DNA of 64,000 nucleotides from Alphaproteobacteria bacterium (GTDB taxonomy: Bacteria > Pseudomonadota > Alphaproteobacteria > UBA2966): assembly GCA_018650465.1 (NCBI GenBank), contig JABIFY010000112.1, positions 1-64,000 of the forward strand, given 5' to 3'. A program made the position numbers and the translations under genes. Of the stretch, positions 7,564 to 16,575 are shown piece after piece (position 1 is the first letter of the stretch; every line of letters begins with the position of its first letter). The notes beneath the pieces are model-generated. The model was not told where the DNA came from. It worked only from the letters and a program-made list of their open reading frames with translations, and made no database searches.

Positions 7564-9279
7564 ATGAACAAATTTTCCCCGACAGAAGCGGTACCAGGTC
7601 CCCACACCGGTCGCCGTAGCGAACTTTTGATGCCTGCAGGCTCGCTCGACAAGCTGAAAATCGCTGTGCTTTATGGGGCCGACGCGGTTTATCTGGGCAC
7701 GCCCGATCTGTCGCTGCGGTCCAAGTCGGAATTCACCCTGGAAGAGGTTGTTGAAGGCATCGAATTCGCCCACAGCCACGGCAAGCGCGTGTACCTCACC
7801 CTGAACCTGTTTTCCCACAACAAGGACATCGACAAGCTGCCGGACTATGTGGAAACGGTGCGCAAAGTTAAGCCCGACGGCCTGATCGTCGCCGACCCAG
7901 GTGTCTTTATGTTCGTCAAACAACAAGCCCCTGAGCTGGAACTGCATGTCTCCACCCAGGCCAATGTATGTTCCTGGCAGTCGGTACAGTTCTGGCAAAA
8001 CCAGGGCGCTTCCCTTTGCGTGCTGGGCCGCGAAGTATCCTTTGCCGAGCTGACCGAAATTCGCGAAAAATGCCCTGATATCAAACTGGAAGCCTTTGTG
8101 CATGGCGCCATGTGCATGACCTATTCCGGGCGCTGTTTGTTATCGAATTTCATGGCGGAACGGGGTGCCAACCAGGGGGCTTGTGCCAACAGTTGTCGCT
8201 GGAAGTACAAGGTGCACATGCAGTTGAAAGACGGCACCACAAAAGAGCTGAAGCTGACCGAAGAAAATCTCGAGCTGTTTGATTTTCTGCTGGAAGAAGA
8301 AATGCGCCCAGGCGACATGATGCCCATCGAAGAAGATGATCGTGGGTCTTATATTCTGAATTCCAAAGACCTGTGCATCATGCCGAAGCTGGATGACTAT
8401 TTGCGTATCGGTGTTGATAGCCTGAAGGTCGAGGGACGTGGCAAGAGCGTCTATTACGCGGCCCTTGTCGCCCGCGCCTATCGCATGGCCATTGATGACT
8501 GGTATGACGATCCGAAAAACTGGAACGCCGACGATTACATGGCCGAACTGCTGACCGTGCCCAGTCGCGGTTATACCTATGCCTTCCATGAGGGCCGCCT
8601 GACCAACCATTCACACGGCTACGAGAACACCGGCACCCTGGCAGACTGGGAATATGCCGGCACGGTCATGTCCGTGGAAGACGACGCCTTTTTTATCGAA
8701 GCCAAGAACAAACTGGAAGCCGGTGACGTACTGGAATTTGTGCCACCTCTGACCGCCAGTTCAGGGGGCCGCGAAACCATCTTGCTCAGGATTTATGAAT
8801 TTGAGCGCGTCAAAACCGGCAAGGTCGTCGAGGTCATCAATCCCGGCCACGAGACCCTGTTCCGCCTGCCGTTCTCAGCCTTTGACCAGGAAGACATCGC
8901 CACCTTGCGCAATCGTATTCCGGCCAACACCATCATCCGCAAGGAACGCTCCCTCACCCCGGAACAGTGGGATCGCCTGAAGCTGGATACCGAGACCCGC
9001 CTGATCGAAGCCGACAAGGGATCAGACGAAGCCTATGCGGCACGGCGCGAAAATCTGCAAACGTCCCAAGCCGAAGCCGACAGCACCCGCCGCCCCCGCA
9101 CCCCACGTCTTGGTGTCGAAGGTTGTTGCGGCAAGGGCTGTAACGGCTGCCTCGTCTTCTGGCACGACCCGGTCTATGAAAAAGCCCGGACTTTGCTCGC
9201 CAAAAAGAAACAAGGCGAAATGTTCGACCGCGACATGCGCGATGATGTGGTCGATCAAATCGAACAAGCGGCCAGCTAA
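7564..9279 (+). CDS. U32-family protein, TrhP (YegQ)-like tRNA hydroxylation factor with Cys-rich tail
   Basis: A 571-residue protein of the peptidase U32 family, whose members are now known mainly as Fe-S proteins for prephenate- or O2-independent hydroxylation of RNA or quinones. The N-terminal ELLMPAGSLDKLKIAV and GADAVYLG, then FVHGAMCMTYSGRCLLS and GACANSCRWKY, align closely with TrhP, which makes 5-hydroxyuridine at tRNA position 34; the cysteines there bind the cluster. It is about 120 residues longer than E. coli TrhP and ends in a second cysteine group (CCGKGCNGC, near residue 522). The peptidase label is historical. A TrhP role is inferred. Confidence 0.85.
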   Translation: MNKFSPTEAVPGPHTGRRSELLMPAGSLDKLKIAVLYGADAVYLGTPDLSLRSKSEFTLEEVVEGIEFAHSHGKRVYLTLNLFSHNKDIDKLPDYVETVRKVKPDGLIVADPGVFMFVKQQAPELELHVSTQANVCSWQSVQFWQNQGASLCVLGREVSFAELTEIREKCPDIKLEAFVHGAMCMTYSGRCLLSNFMAERGANQGACANSCRWKYKVHMQLKDGTTKELKLTEENLELFDFLLEEEMRPGDMMPIEEDDRGSYILNSKDLCIMPKLDDYLRIGVDSLKVEGRGKSVYYAALVARAYRMAIDDWYDDPKNWNADDYMAELLTVPSRGYTYAFHEGRLTNHSHGYENTGTLADWEYAGTVMSVEDDAFFIEAKNKLEAGDVLEFVPPLTASSGGRETILLRIYEFERVKTGKVVEVINPGHETLFRLPFSAFDQEDIATLRNRIPANTIIRKERSLTPEQWDRLKLDTETRLIEADKGSDEAYAARRENLQTSQAEADSTRRPRTPRLGVEGCCGKGCNGCLVFWHDPVYEKARTLLAKKKQGEMFDRDMRDDVVDQIEQAAS

Positions 9280-9286
9280 CACACTC

Positions 9287-9378
9287 CGTCACCCCGCACT
9301 TGATGCGGGGTCTACGCCTGTAAGGTGAAGGTATCCCTCCTGGCGTAAGCATGGATCCCGCATCAAGTGCGGGATGAC
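9287..9378. repeat. Composite inverted repeat (BIME-like) between convergent genes
   Basis: A palindrome with core CCCCGCACTTGATGCGGGG, then about 40 bases, then the same element reversed (ATCCCGCATCAAGTGCGGGAT). Closely related composites are at 23640-23739 and 45784-45878. Each of the three lies between the 3' ends of two convergent genes, so a role in bidirectional termination or mRNA 3'-end protection is likely. Confidence 0.8.
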
Positions 9379-9385
9379 ATTTCTA

Positions 9386-9775
9386 CTAACCCTTCGCCGC
9401 CGTGGCTTCGATCTCGATTAACATGTCGGGTGAAGCCAGGCCGTTGACGATCAGCAAAGTTGACGCAGGTACCGTGGCATCGCCAATGACCTTTTTACGG
9501 GCGGCGCGATATTCGGCAATGTGGCGACTGTCGGTCAAAAAGACGGTGAACTTCACCAGATCCTTTTTGGCCATGCCCCCATCTTTCAGACAGGCAAGAA
9601 TATTGCGAAAGACCTGCTCCGCCTGCTTGCGGATGCCCGGCTGCAATTTACCTTTGGCATCCAGACCGACCTGACCTGAAATCACCAGCCAGTTGGCACC
9701 GGCGGGCACGGCCACAGTGTGGCTATAGGCCCCAAGGGGCGTGGCGACGGTTTTTGGATTGCTGGCTTTGTTCAT
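9386..9775 (-). CDS. RidA/YjgF/UK114-family protein
   Basis: A 129-residue protein of the RidA superfamily, trimeric enzymes that hydrolyse reactive enamine/imine intermediates from PLP enzymes. SGQVGLDAKGKL and the C-terminal LIEIEATA region fit. The canonical catalytic Arg near residue 105 of E. coli RidA is not obvious: the equivalent segment reads VPASTLLIVNGLASPDMLIEIEA, so it may belong to a non-archetypal Rid subfamily. ATG 9775 is preferred to a longer in-frame start because CAGGAG lies about 8 bases upstream. Confidence 0.85.
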   Translation of the reverse strand: MNKASNPKTVATPLGAYSHTVAVPAGANWLVISGQVGLDAKGKLQPGIRKQAEQVFRNILACLKDGGMAKKDLVKFTVFLTDSRHIAEYRAARKKVIGDATVPASTLLIVNGLASPDMLIEIEATAAKG

Positions 9776-9909
9776 GATTTCCACTCCTGTAAACGTTGAT
9801 TTCCCCCAGATTAGAGAAAAATTCACTCAGAAACATCCCGGAAACCTTTTTAGTGCGCAGACAAGGCATATTCCTTTCAACAGCACCCAAGCAAACAAAC
9901 GAGGAAATC

Positions 9910-10140
9910 ATGTCAAAACCAATCACAAAATCTCCGTGGGCCAAACTGGCCGCAAATGTTGCCATCGTTCTGGCCGTCTCCGTCATCGCCTCAGTGTCAT
10001 GGCGTCAACACATCATGGCCAGCATCCAGGCACCAACCATGGAACAGATCGAAATGTTCACGGACATGGACGAAGCCGATTATGAAGCCGAAGACGCAAT
10101 CATAGAGGTCGAAAACCCACCGGTTTACGCCACACACTAA
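9910..10140 (+). CDS. Small single-span membrane protein, acidic tail, unknown
   Basis: A 76-residue protein starting at ATG 9910 after GAGGAAATC, a good ribosome site. Residues 10-30 form one hydrophobic helix (KLAANVAIVLAVSVIASVSW), and the C-terminal half is strongly acidic (DMDEADYEAEDAIIEVE). I do not recognise a family. It ends 7 bases before the convergent amidase gene. Confidence 0.65.
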   Translation: MSKPITKSPWAKLAANVAIVLAVSVIASVSWRQHIMASIQAPTMEQIEMFTDMDEADYEAEDAIIEVENPPVYATH

Positions 10141-10147
10141 ATCCGGA

Positions 10148-11578
10148 TCACGCACTCACCATCGGCCTGCGATCCACCCAGGGCCGGGCCTGTTCCAGTT
10201 GTCCGGCGAGGCGAAATAAAGTGGCTTCGTCCGCATAACGACCGATGATTTGCATGCCTAACGGCAAACCATTTTCACTCCATTGCAAGGGCAAGGTCAT
10301 GGCGGGCTGCCCGGTGGCGTTGAACATGGAGGTAAAGCCGGAATATTGGCCCAGTCTGCGAATATGTTCGTCGCGGGCCTCCGCCGTGAAGGCAAAATAT
10401 CCCAGCGGGGCCGGATCGCGGCACAAGGTCGGCGTTAGCCAGACATCAAATGTATTGAACAAAAGTGCTATATCGCGGCTCATGGCTTGCAGGTCTTCGA
10501 TGGCGGCAAGGTACTCCGCTGCACTGACACGCTGGTTGCTTTGATACATGCGCCAGGTCACGCCTTCAAAATCGGCCTCGGTGGCACTGCGACCCAGCTT
10601 TTTCTCCCAGGACTTTACAGCCCAGCCCAACATGCCAACCCAGACCCGGCCAAAGGCCTTCAAGGCACGGGGACGATCCAGTGTGGGTTGTGCCTCTTCC
10701 ACTGTATGGCCCAGGCTTTCGCATAATTTCGCCGTATCTTCCAAAGCTGCACGTACTTCGTCGGTCACAGCCACACCCGTTAGCGGCAAACTGGAAAAGG
10801 CGATGCGCAATTTGCCCGGATCGCGCCGGACTTCTTGTGCATAAGGGCGTTCGGGCGGGGCTGGAAAATAAGGATCACCGGGCATCGCACCGTGGGTAGC
10901 ATCGAGTAACGCGGCACTGTCCCGCACCGTACGACTGACCACATGTTGGGCCACAATGCCGTTGGCCATATCACCAGCCGGGGCCATTGAATTGCGCCCG
11001 CGTGTCGGTTTCAGCCCCACCAAACCACAGGCCGACGCGGGAATGCGAATGGAACCACCGCCGTCATTGGCATGAGCCACCGGCACGATGCCAGCCGCCA
11101 CGGCAGCACAGGCCCCCCCGGAGGAGCCACCCGAACCCAGTTCGGGGTTCCAGGGGTTTCGCGTTACTCCATAAAGTTCCGGCTCCGTCGTCGGCAGCAG
11201 GCCAAATTCCGGGGTGTTGGTCTTGCCCATGATATTCAGACCGGCACGTTTAAACCGCGCTGTCAGTTCGCTGTCTTCTGGTGAGACATAGCCCCGCATA
11301 AAACGGGAGCCCTCTTCCATCTTCACCCCGGCCAGTTCTGCGCCGATGTCTTTCATCAAGAAGGGCACACCCCTGAACGGTCCATCTGGCAAATCTTTGC
11401 TGGCTTCGCGGGCAAGATCATACAACGGATTAATGATGGCATTGATTTCAGGATTGAGCTGCTCGGCACGCTCGATGGCACCTTCCAGCAGCTCTATGGG
11501 GCTGATTTCGCCCTTTTGCACCAGCTCAGCCTGGGCCGTGGCATCCATCCAGGCGATGTTGTCTTCCTGTGTGCTCAT
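10148..11578 (-). CDS. Amidase-signature family amidohydrolase
   Basis: A 476-residue serine amidase. The Ser-cisSer-Lys triad is visible: Lys76 in VPFLMKDIG, cis-Ser152 in the GGSSGG loop and nucleophile Ser176 in [11 protein letters not shown]. The full-length fold looks intact. The family includes aryl-acylamidases, 6-aminohexanoate cyclic dimer hydrolase and GatA; this one is not GatA because no gatB/C lie nearby. It probably hydrolyses a carboxylic amide in the cytosol. It is divergent from the dehalogenase-like gene at 11678, separated by 99 bases. Confidence 0.9.
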   Translation of the reverse strand: MSTQEDNIAWMDATAQAELVQKGEISPIELLEGAIERAEQLNPEINAIINPLYDLAREASKDLPDGPFRGVPFLMKDIGAELAGVKMEEGSRFMRGYVSPEDSELTARFKRAGLNIMGKTNTPEFGLLPTTEPELYGVTRNPWNPELGSGGSSGGACAAVAAGIVPVAHANDGGGSIRIPASACGLVGLKPTRGRNSMAPAGDMANGIVAQHVVSRTVRDSAALLDATHGAMPGDPYFPAPPERPYAQEVRRDPGKLRIAFSSLPLTGVAVTDEVRAALEDTAKLCESLGHTVEEAQPTLDRPRALKAFGRVWVGMLGWAVKSWEKKLGRSATEADFEGVTWRMYQSNQRVSAAEYLAAIEDLQAMSRDIALLFNTFDVWLTPTLCRDPAPLGYFAFTAEARDEHIRRLGQYSGFTSMFNATGQPAMTLPLQWSENGLPLGMQIIGRYADEATLFRLAGQLEQARPWVDRRPMVSA

Positions 11579-11677
11579 GATTTCAATTCCTTTTTCGCGT
11601 CTTTTATTTTCCGTGGCATTTCACAAAGCCTCATCTGACCTTTAGCATAGGCCCAATTCGCCAAAGGGGAGAAGACT

Positions 11678-12409
11678 TTGTCTGTACAAAATAGCACCAT
11701 ACTCATCACCAATGTCACCAGTTTTGTCGGTAAGCCGGGTTGTCAGGCCCTGCTGGACGGCGGGGCCAATATCATGGTCCACGACCGCAGTTTCGCCGAA
11801 GCTGAGGGTCGTGCGGCCTTCGAAGCTGAAGTGCCGGGCGTGCATGCACTGGCCGCACAAACACCGGAAGAAATTGTGGCCGAAGCTGAAGCCCTGGCCC
11901 CTGTGGACGTACTGATCAACAATGATGACGGGGCCGCCAAGCGGGCAAAAATTGAAGACGCTGACCCGGCTGATTTACGTGAGGCCCTGGAAAGCATGGT
12001 CGTCTGGCCTTTTGTTTTGACCGGTGCCATGACCCCGGCCATGAAGGCACGCAAATCCGGCAAGATCATCTTTGTGACCTCCGCCACGCCACTGCGTGGT
12101 TTGCCCAATTATTCCATGTATGTGACGGCGCGGGGGGCGACAAACTCCCTTACCCTGTCCCTGGCCCACGAACTGGCGGGACATAACATCCAGGTCAATG
12201 CCCTGGCCCCCAACTTCGTCGAAAGCGAGGCATATTTCCCAAAGGTATTGAGAGATAATCCCGAAACCCTGGCGAAGATCACGAAAAACATCCCGCTCGG
12301 TCGCCTGGCCAAACCGGAAGAAGTCGGCAAGGTGCTGGCGTTCCTGTCGGGTGATGGTTCTGATTTCATCACGGGCATGGTCATGCCTTATGCCGGCGGT
12401 TGGGCTTGA
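11678..12409 (+). CDS. Halohydrin dehalogenase-like SDR (HHDH family)
   Basis: A 243-residue SDR-fold protein with the signatures of halohydrin dehalogenases rather than dehydrogenases. The NAD loop TGxxxGxG is replaced by TNVTSFVG at residues 11-18, exactly the T-x4-F-x-G anion-pocket motif of HHDHs, and the catalytic set is Ser135, Tyr148 and Arg152, with Arg in place of the SDR Lys. HheC has Ser132, Tyr145 and Arg149 with the same spacing. KSGKIIFVTSATP and VDVLINND also parallel HheC. Such enzymes convert vicinal halohydrins to epoxides plus halide and open epoxides with nucleophiles. TTG start at 11678 follows GGGGAG with a 6-base gap. Activity is inferred from motifs. Confidence 0.86.
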   Translation: MSVQNSTILITNVTSFVGKPGCQALLDGGANIMVHDRSFAEAEGRAAFEAEVPGVHALAAQTPEEIVAEAEALAPVDVLINNDDGAAKRAKIEDADPADLREALESMVVWPFVLTGAMTPAMKARKSGKIIFVTSATPLRGLPNYSMYVTARGATNSLTLSLAHELAGHNIQVNALAPNFVESEAYFPKVLRDNPETLAKITKNIPLGRLAKPEEVGKVLAFLSGDGSDFITGMVMPYAGGWA

Positions 12410-12481
12410 CCCATACCGCCCATCAAACAAACTGGTTGGGCTTGACCCATATCGCCCATCAAACAAACTGGTTGGGCTTGA
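12398..12481 (+). repeat. 36-bp tandem repeat, 2.3 copies, over the dehalogenase stop codon
   Basis: Copies begin at 12398, 12434 and 12470; the first two differ at one base. The first copy contains the last codons and TGA of the dehalogenase-like gene; each later copy repeats those bases, so the sequence past the stop re-creates the gene's end. It looks like a recent slippage duplication in the gap before the next SDR. Confidence 0.9.
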
Positions 12482-12523
12482 AGCGCGCGTTGATTTATTT
12501 CTCCAAACACTGAAAGAAACTAA

Positions 12524-13309
12524 ATGTCTGACAAAATTTTTGATCTGACCGGCAAGGTAGCCGTCATCACGGGTTCGACCAAAGGCATTGGCAAGGCCAT
12601 CGCTGAACAGATGTCTCGCGCCGGGGCCAAAGTTGTCATCTCGTCCCGTAAAGCAGGTCCCTGTGACGACGTCGCGGCGGAAATCAATGCAGCCGGTGGC
12701 GAGGCTGTGGCCATACCTTGTCATATCGGCGACAAGGACCAGTGCAAAAACCTGATCGACAGCACGATTGAAAAATGGGGCAAGATCGACATTCTGGTCT
12801 GCAACGCCGCTGTCAATCCGTATTACGGATCCATGAGCGACATTCCCGACGATCTTTTCGACAAGACCATGTCAACCAACATCAAATCCAACGCCTGGCT
12901 GGCAACGATGGCCGCACCACAAATGCGGGCGCGTAAAGATGGCGTCATCATCATTACGTCATCCATTGGCGGTTTGATAGGCGACGCTAATATCGGCGTT
13001 TACTCCATCTCGAAGGCCGCCGATATGCAGCTGGCCCGCAACCTGGCCGTGGAATGGGGCCCGGACAATATCCGCGTCAACTGCATCGCCCCCGGCCTGG
13101 TGCGGACAGATATGGCCAAGGCCTTGTGGGAAAATCCCGACATCTACAAACGCGTGACGTCCAGCGCACCTCTGCGACGCATTGGCGAGCCCAATGAAAT
13201 CGCCGGAGCCGCCGTCTACCTGGCTTCAAGTGCCGGCAGTTTCACGACCGGCCAGACCATGGTCATTGATGGCGGCGTCACTATCGCAGGTTCGCCGCCT
13301 GTGGAGTGA
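12524..13309 (+). CDS. Short-chain dehydrogenase/reductase (SDR), classical type
   Basis: A 261-residue NAD(P)-dependent SDR with TGSTKGIG at 16-23, NAA in place of NNAG near 94, catalytic Ser147, Tyr160 and Lys164, and a C-terminal GQTMVIDGG common to FabG-like enzymes. Unlike the gene before it, it keeps the cofactor loop and the Lys, so it is a true oxidoreductase. Co-directional position after the halohydrin dehalogenase-like gene suggests it may act on the alcohol or ketone product, but this is inference. A strong terminator follows. Confidence 0.9.
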   Translation: MSDKIFDLTGKVAVITGSTKGIGKAIAEQMSRAGAKVVISSRKAGPCDDVAAEINAAGGEAVAIPCHIGDKDQCKNLIDSTIEKWGKIDILVCNAAVNPYYGSMSDIPDDLFDKTMSTNIKSNAWLATMAAPQMRARKDGVIIITSSIGGLIGDANIGVYSISKAADMQLARNLAVEWGPDNIRVNCIAPGLVRTDMAKALWENPDIYKRVTSSAPLRRIGEPNEIAGAAVYLASSAGSFTTGQTMVIDGGVTIAGSPPVE

Positions 13310-13332
13310 CAAGAAACATACTGGTGAAATAG

Positions 13333-13376
13333 AAAAAGGGTGACAGTCACGATCAATGTGACTGTCACCCTTTTTT
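13333..13376. terminator. Strong bidirectional rho-independent terminator
   Basis: AAAAAGGGTGACAGTCAC and its complement form a stem of about 18 bp around GATCAAT, with an A run on one side and a T run on the other. It lies between the convergent SDR and parvulin genes and should stop both transcripts. Confidence 0.92.
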
Positions 13377-13391
13377 GAAGAAGTATCGTGG

Positions 13392-14288
13392 TTATTCTGT
13401 TTTGGTTTTGGTTTCGCTTGCTTCGGGCTTTTTGGGTTCGGCTTTGATTTCCTCGCCCTTTTCGTCGAAGCGTTTGATTTTTGCGGATTGGCGCAGAGTT
13501 GTCATCAGTTCAACCGAAGCTTTTTGTGCTTCGCGTGAGCGAATTTCCGGCATGGTTTCTTCGAAGGTTGGCTTTTTGCCGGGGCGGCGGGCTTCGACCT
13601 TGATAACATGAAAACCGAATTCGGTTTTTACGGCTACCTTCGAATATTCCCCAACCTTGATGGCAAAGGCTGCGGCGGCGAAGGCCGGGACCATGGTCTT
13701 TTTCTCGAAGAACCCGAGGTCACCGCCACGTGGGCCGGAAGGACCGGTTGATTTGGATTTGGCCAGTTCAACAAAATCGCCGCCCTTGTCCAGTTCCGCG
13801 ATCACGGCCTTGGCTTCGTCTTCGGTTTTCAACAGGATATGCCGGGCATGGACTTCGTCCTCGGCTTCGTGTTTGGCAGCTTCTTCTTCATAGATTTTCA
13901 GCAGCTTGTCTTCAGTCAGAACCTTGGCGATATGTTGGCCGATATACATGTCCTGGAGAATACTATCACGCGTGAAGATCAGGCGTCGGGCGACCTTGGG
14001 GTCCTTCAACATGCCTTCTTTTTCGGCAATCTGAGAGACAATTTTGCGATCAATAATGGCGTCAACCAATTGCGGGAACAGCATCTGCATGGGCATGCGT
14101 TTGTACTGGTCCGGCAAGCTTTGATACATCATGGCGACTTCAGAATTATAGACCGGCATGCCGTTTACAGTGGCAATCACATCATCCGTTTTATCCGCCT
14201 TGTTTGCCGTATCCTCGGCGGCAGCTGGTAGCGACAGCATCGCCGCAAGCATGGTCGCCGCAACAGTGGCGACAAATCTGGTTCTCAT
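13392..14288 (-). CDS. Periplasmic parvulin-type peptidyl-prolyl isomerase
   Basis: A 298-residue exported foldase. The first 24 residues are a Sec signal peptide (ending LPAAAE). An N-terminal chaperone-like helical part precedes a single parvulin domain at about 145-235, with ARHILLKTEDEAK and GGDLGFFEKKTMVPAFAAAAF. The C-terminus is rich in Lys, Glu and Pro. The arrangement matches SurA/PrsA/Cbf2-type PPIases that assist folding of envelope proteins. Transcribed toward the bidirectional terminator. Confidence 0.92.
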   Translation of the reverse strand: MRTRFVATVAATMLAAMLSLPAAAEDTANKADKTDDVIATVNGMPVYNSEVAMMYQSLPDQYKRMPMQMLFPQLVDAIIDRKIVSQIAEKEGMLKDPKVARRLIFTRDSILQDMYIGQHIAKVLTEDKLLKIYEEEAAKHEAEDEVHARHILLKTEDEAKAVIAELDKGGDFVELAKSKSTGPSGPRGGDLGFFEKKTMVPAFAAAAFAIKVGEYSKVAVKTEFGFHVIKVEARRPGKKPTFEETMPEIRSREAQKASVELMTTLRQSAKIKRFDEKGEEIKAEPKKPEASETKTKTE

Positions 14289-14329
14289 AACACTTCTCCT
14301 GAACGTAATCGGGCTATGCGCCCCGTTTA

Positions 14330-14662
14330 CTAGTTATGCCCGCTGATGTCAGCGTGCAAGGGTTTGGTTTCTTCAAATTTCTGTTTCTGTTCGTCACTGG
14401 CGCCGACCTGATGTTTGTTTTTCCAATCATCATATGGCATGCCGTAAACGGCTTCCCGCGCATCGTCATAGGACATCTCAATGCCGCGGGTTTCCGCTTC
14501 GGCACGCATCCATTTAGACAGGCAATTGCGGCAAAATCCGGCCAGGTTCATGATATCAATATTCTGGGCATCGGTGCGTTTTTGCAAATGCGCCACCAGG
14601 CCACGAAAGGCGGCGGCTTCTATTTCAGTTCTCGATTTTTGATCGATGTCTTCGATTTTCAT
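14330..14662 (-). CDS. DUF1244 family protein
   Basis: A 110-residue cytosolic protein. FRGLVAHLQKRTDAQNIDIM and LAGFCRNCLSKWM match the conserved core of DUF1244 proteins of alpha- and gammaproteobacteria; the CxxC in that core may bind a metal. Function is not established. Confidence 0.9.
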   Translation of the reverse strand: MKIEDIDQKSRTEIEAAAFRGLVAHLQKRTDAQNIDIMNLAGFCRNCLSKWMRAEAETRGIEMSYDDAREAVYGMPYDDWKNKHQVGASDEQKQKFEETKPLHADISGHN

Positions 14663-14694
14663 GATTCGGATCCAGCAAGAATTTGGTTCAGGAT

Positions 14695-15390
14695 TTATTC
14701 TACAGCGTTATCACCAACAAAGGGATTAGTCGCCCGTTCTTCACCAAAAGTTGACAGGGGACCGTGGCCGGAAATAAAGGTCACGTCATCACCCAGGGGC
14801 CAAAGTCGTTCACGGATCGAACGTAACAAGTCATCGTGATTTCCCTTGGGAAAATCCGTGCGGCCAATTGATCCTTTGAACAAAACATCGCCCACCATGG
14901 CAACCTGCGAGCCCTCGTGGAAAAAAATCACATGGCCCGGCGTGTGGCCTGGGCAATGGCGAACTTCCAGTTCAACCTGGCCAAAGGATACTGTATCGCC
15001 TTCATCCAGCCAGCGGTCCGGCTCAAAGGCACGGGCACCTTCGATGCCGTATTTGGCACCGGCTTCGGCAATATCATCAATCCAGAATTTATCGTCGATA
15101 TGCGGGCCTTCAATGGGCACACCCATGCGTTCTGAAAGCTCGGCGGCGCCCCCTGCATGGTCCATGTGACCGTGCGTTATCAGGATACGCTCCAGCTCAA
15201 GGCCCTGTTCTTTCAGGGCTTCGACAATGCGGTCAACTTCGCCACCAGGATCAACAACAGCGGCTTTTTTGCTGGCATCACACCAAAGGATGGAGCAGTT
15301 CTGCTGAAAGGGCGTGACGGGCATAATCGCCGCTTTCATGGCGCTTAGGCGCGAGGGGGTAATGTTACTGTCAGTCATGCCCCAGAACAT
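14695..15390 (-). CDS. Metallo-beta-lactamase-fold hydrolase, glyoxalase II/YcbL-like
   Basis: A 231-residue enzyme with the zinc motif THGHMDHAGG (His73, His75, Asp77, His78), a further His in CPGHTPGH, Asp in VGDVLF and the final His in SGHGP. The short size without the C-terminal helical domain of GloB suggests a YcbL-type thioester hydrolase. An alternative ATG is four codons downstream; upstream ribosome-site evidence is weak for both, so the start is uncertain. Confidence 0.9.
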   Translation of the reverse strand: MFWGMTDSNITPSRLSAMKAAIMPVTPFQQNCSILWCDASKKAAVVDPGGEVDRIVEALKEQGLELERILITHGHMDHAGGAAELSERMGVPIEGPHIDDKFWIDDIAEAGAKYGIEGARAFEPDRWLDEGDTVSFGQVELEVRHCPGHTPGHVIFFHEGSQVAMVGDVLFKGSIGRTDFPKGNHDDLLRSIRERLWPLGDDVTFISGHGPLSTFGEERATNPFVGDNAVE

Positions 15391-15435
15391 ACTTCCGACG
15401 CCGCCAGTTGCAAGCGTTTATGCGGATTTTTTGCC

Positions 15436-16563
15436 TTAAGAACAGTCCAGATCAAAGGTAACTTTGGCCATACTTTGGCCATTAATCTGCAATTCCAGAA
15501 AATGCTCGCCCGAATAGTAGACCCGCGTCGTAATAGGCTTGATCGCGTGTTTCTTTTGCGCCGAGACCGTCGCCCCCGATTTCAGATTAATCGTCTTCCA
15601 TTTGAAGACCTTTGGCGTGGTTGACCCATTGGCCTTGCGGTGGTGGATGACAAAATCAATCATCAAGGGCTGATCCTGGTCTGACGAGGAGGTCAATTCC
15701 AGATCAAAGATCAGGTGCTGTCCAAGGGATATGGCATTTGCCTGAATGTCGAAACTGTCGACTGTCAGGCTCACATCACCATAACCAAAGGCTGACAAGG
15801 CACCCTGGTGGCCCTGCTTTAACAAGGTGCGGCATGCATGGCGGACCATGCGCTGTTCGTCCTTGCTGGCACCCTTTAACCAGTGGGTTGCCGTCTCTGC
15901 CACCAGATCCGGGTGGTGTTTGGCGATGTCGTTCAGGTTATTGGCCACGGACCGGCGCACATATTCTTCCCCATCGTGGCGCAACGCTTCCAGCAAGGGC
16001 AGGATCAGGGACGGGTCCTCGACAAAGGTCTGGATTTTCGGCGACCAGGGCAACAACGGCCGTGAGCCTTCCGACACCAGACGGCGCACATGGCGGTTCT
16101 TGTCTTTTGTCCAGGGCTTGATGGCCTTAAGGGTCTTTTTGGGGTTCTCAAGGAAAAAATGGCGTATGGCCGATTCAGATGTAAAGCGGCTGGTCATTTC
16201 TTTCAGCAGGTTCAGGGACAGGTCAAAATCCTGCTGGCCGTACAATCCGACATACTCCCCCATGGGCATGATGGCCCAACCGGCAAGTCCGGCATCAGTT
16301 ACGGCAATGCCATAAAGATCATCCGGTGGGTCGGGATGCAAACTGGCCAGCATGATCTTTGCGGCGGCTGGAAAATTATCTGGTAGATATTTTGCCATGC
16401 CCTCGACGATCTTGTTGGACCGTTCCTTCAATTCCAGCTTGTCGAAGTCTTTCAGGACAAAACGGGCAAAGGCCTTTTGATCCAGTTTTTTGTCGTGCCG
16501 GGCGAAATGTGTTGCCATGCCCTGAACCAGGGCTTTGTTGAACAGGTTTTTGAAGGGCTCCAT
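15436..16563 (-). CDS. alkC: AlkC-type DNA alkylation-repair glycosylase with C-terminal Ig-like domain
   Basis: A 375-residue protein of HEAT-like (ALK) repeats over about residues 1-260, which bind alkylated DNA without base flipping and excise N3-methyl purines or pyrimidines. HVRRLVSEGSRPLLPWSP and EYVRRSVANNLNDIAKHHP are typical of AlkC/AlkD proteins. Residues about 268-375 form a beta-rich extension (RVYYSGEHFLELQINGQ) matching the immunoglobulin-like domain of the Pseudomonas-type AlkC branch. It is cytosolic. No other Ada-response gene is nearby. Confidence 0.88.
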   Translation of the reverse strand: MEPFKNLFNKALVQGMATHFARHDKKLDQKAFARFVLKDFDKLELKERSNKIVEGMAKYLPDNFPAAAKIMLASLHPDPPDDLYGIAVTDAGLAGWAIMPMGEYVGLYGQQDFDLSLNLLKEMTSRFTSESAIRHFFLENPKKTLKAIKPWTKDKNRHVRRLVSEGSRPLLPWSPKIQTFVEDPSLILPLLEALRHDGEEYVRRSVANNLNDIAKHHPDLVAETATHWLKGASKDEQRMVRHACRTLLKQGHQGALSAFGYGDVSLTVDSFDIQANAISLGQHLIFDLELTSSSDQDQPLMIDFVIHHRKANGSTTPKVFKWKTINLKSGATVSAQKKHAIKPITTRVYYSGEHFLELQINGQSMAKVTFDLDCS

Positions 16564-16575
16564 CCGGCGGTTGGC

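Noticed and set aside
9287-9378. CRISPR-like repeat
   Set aside because: Copies are isolated by kilobases and self-complementary, without spacer arrays.
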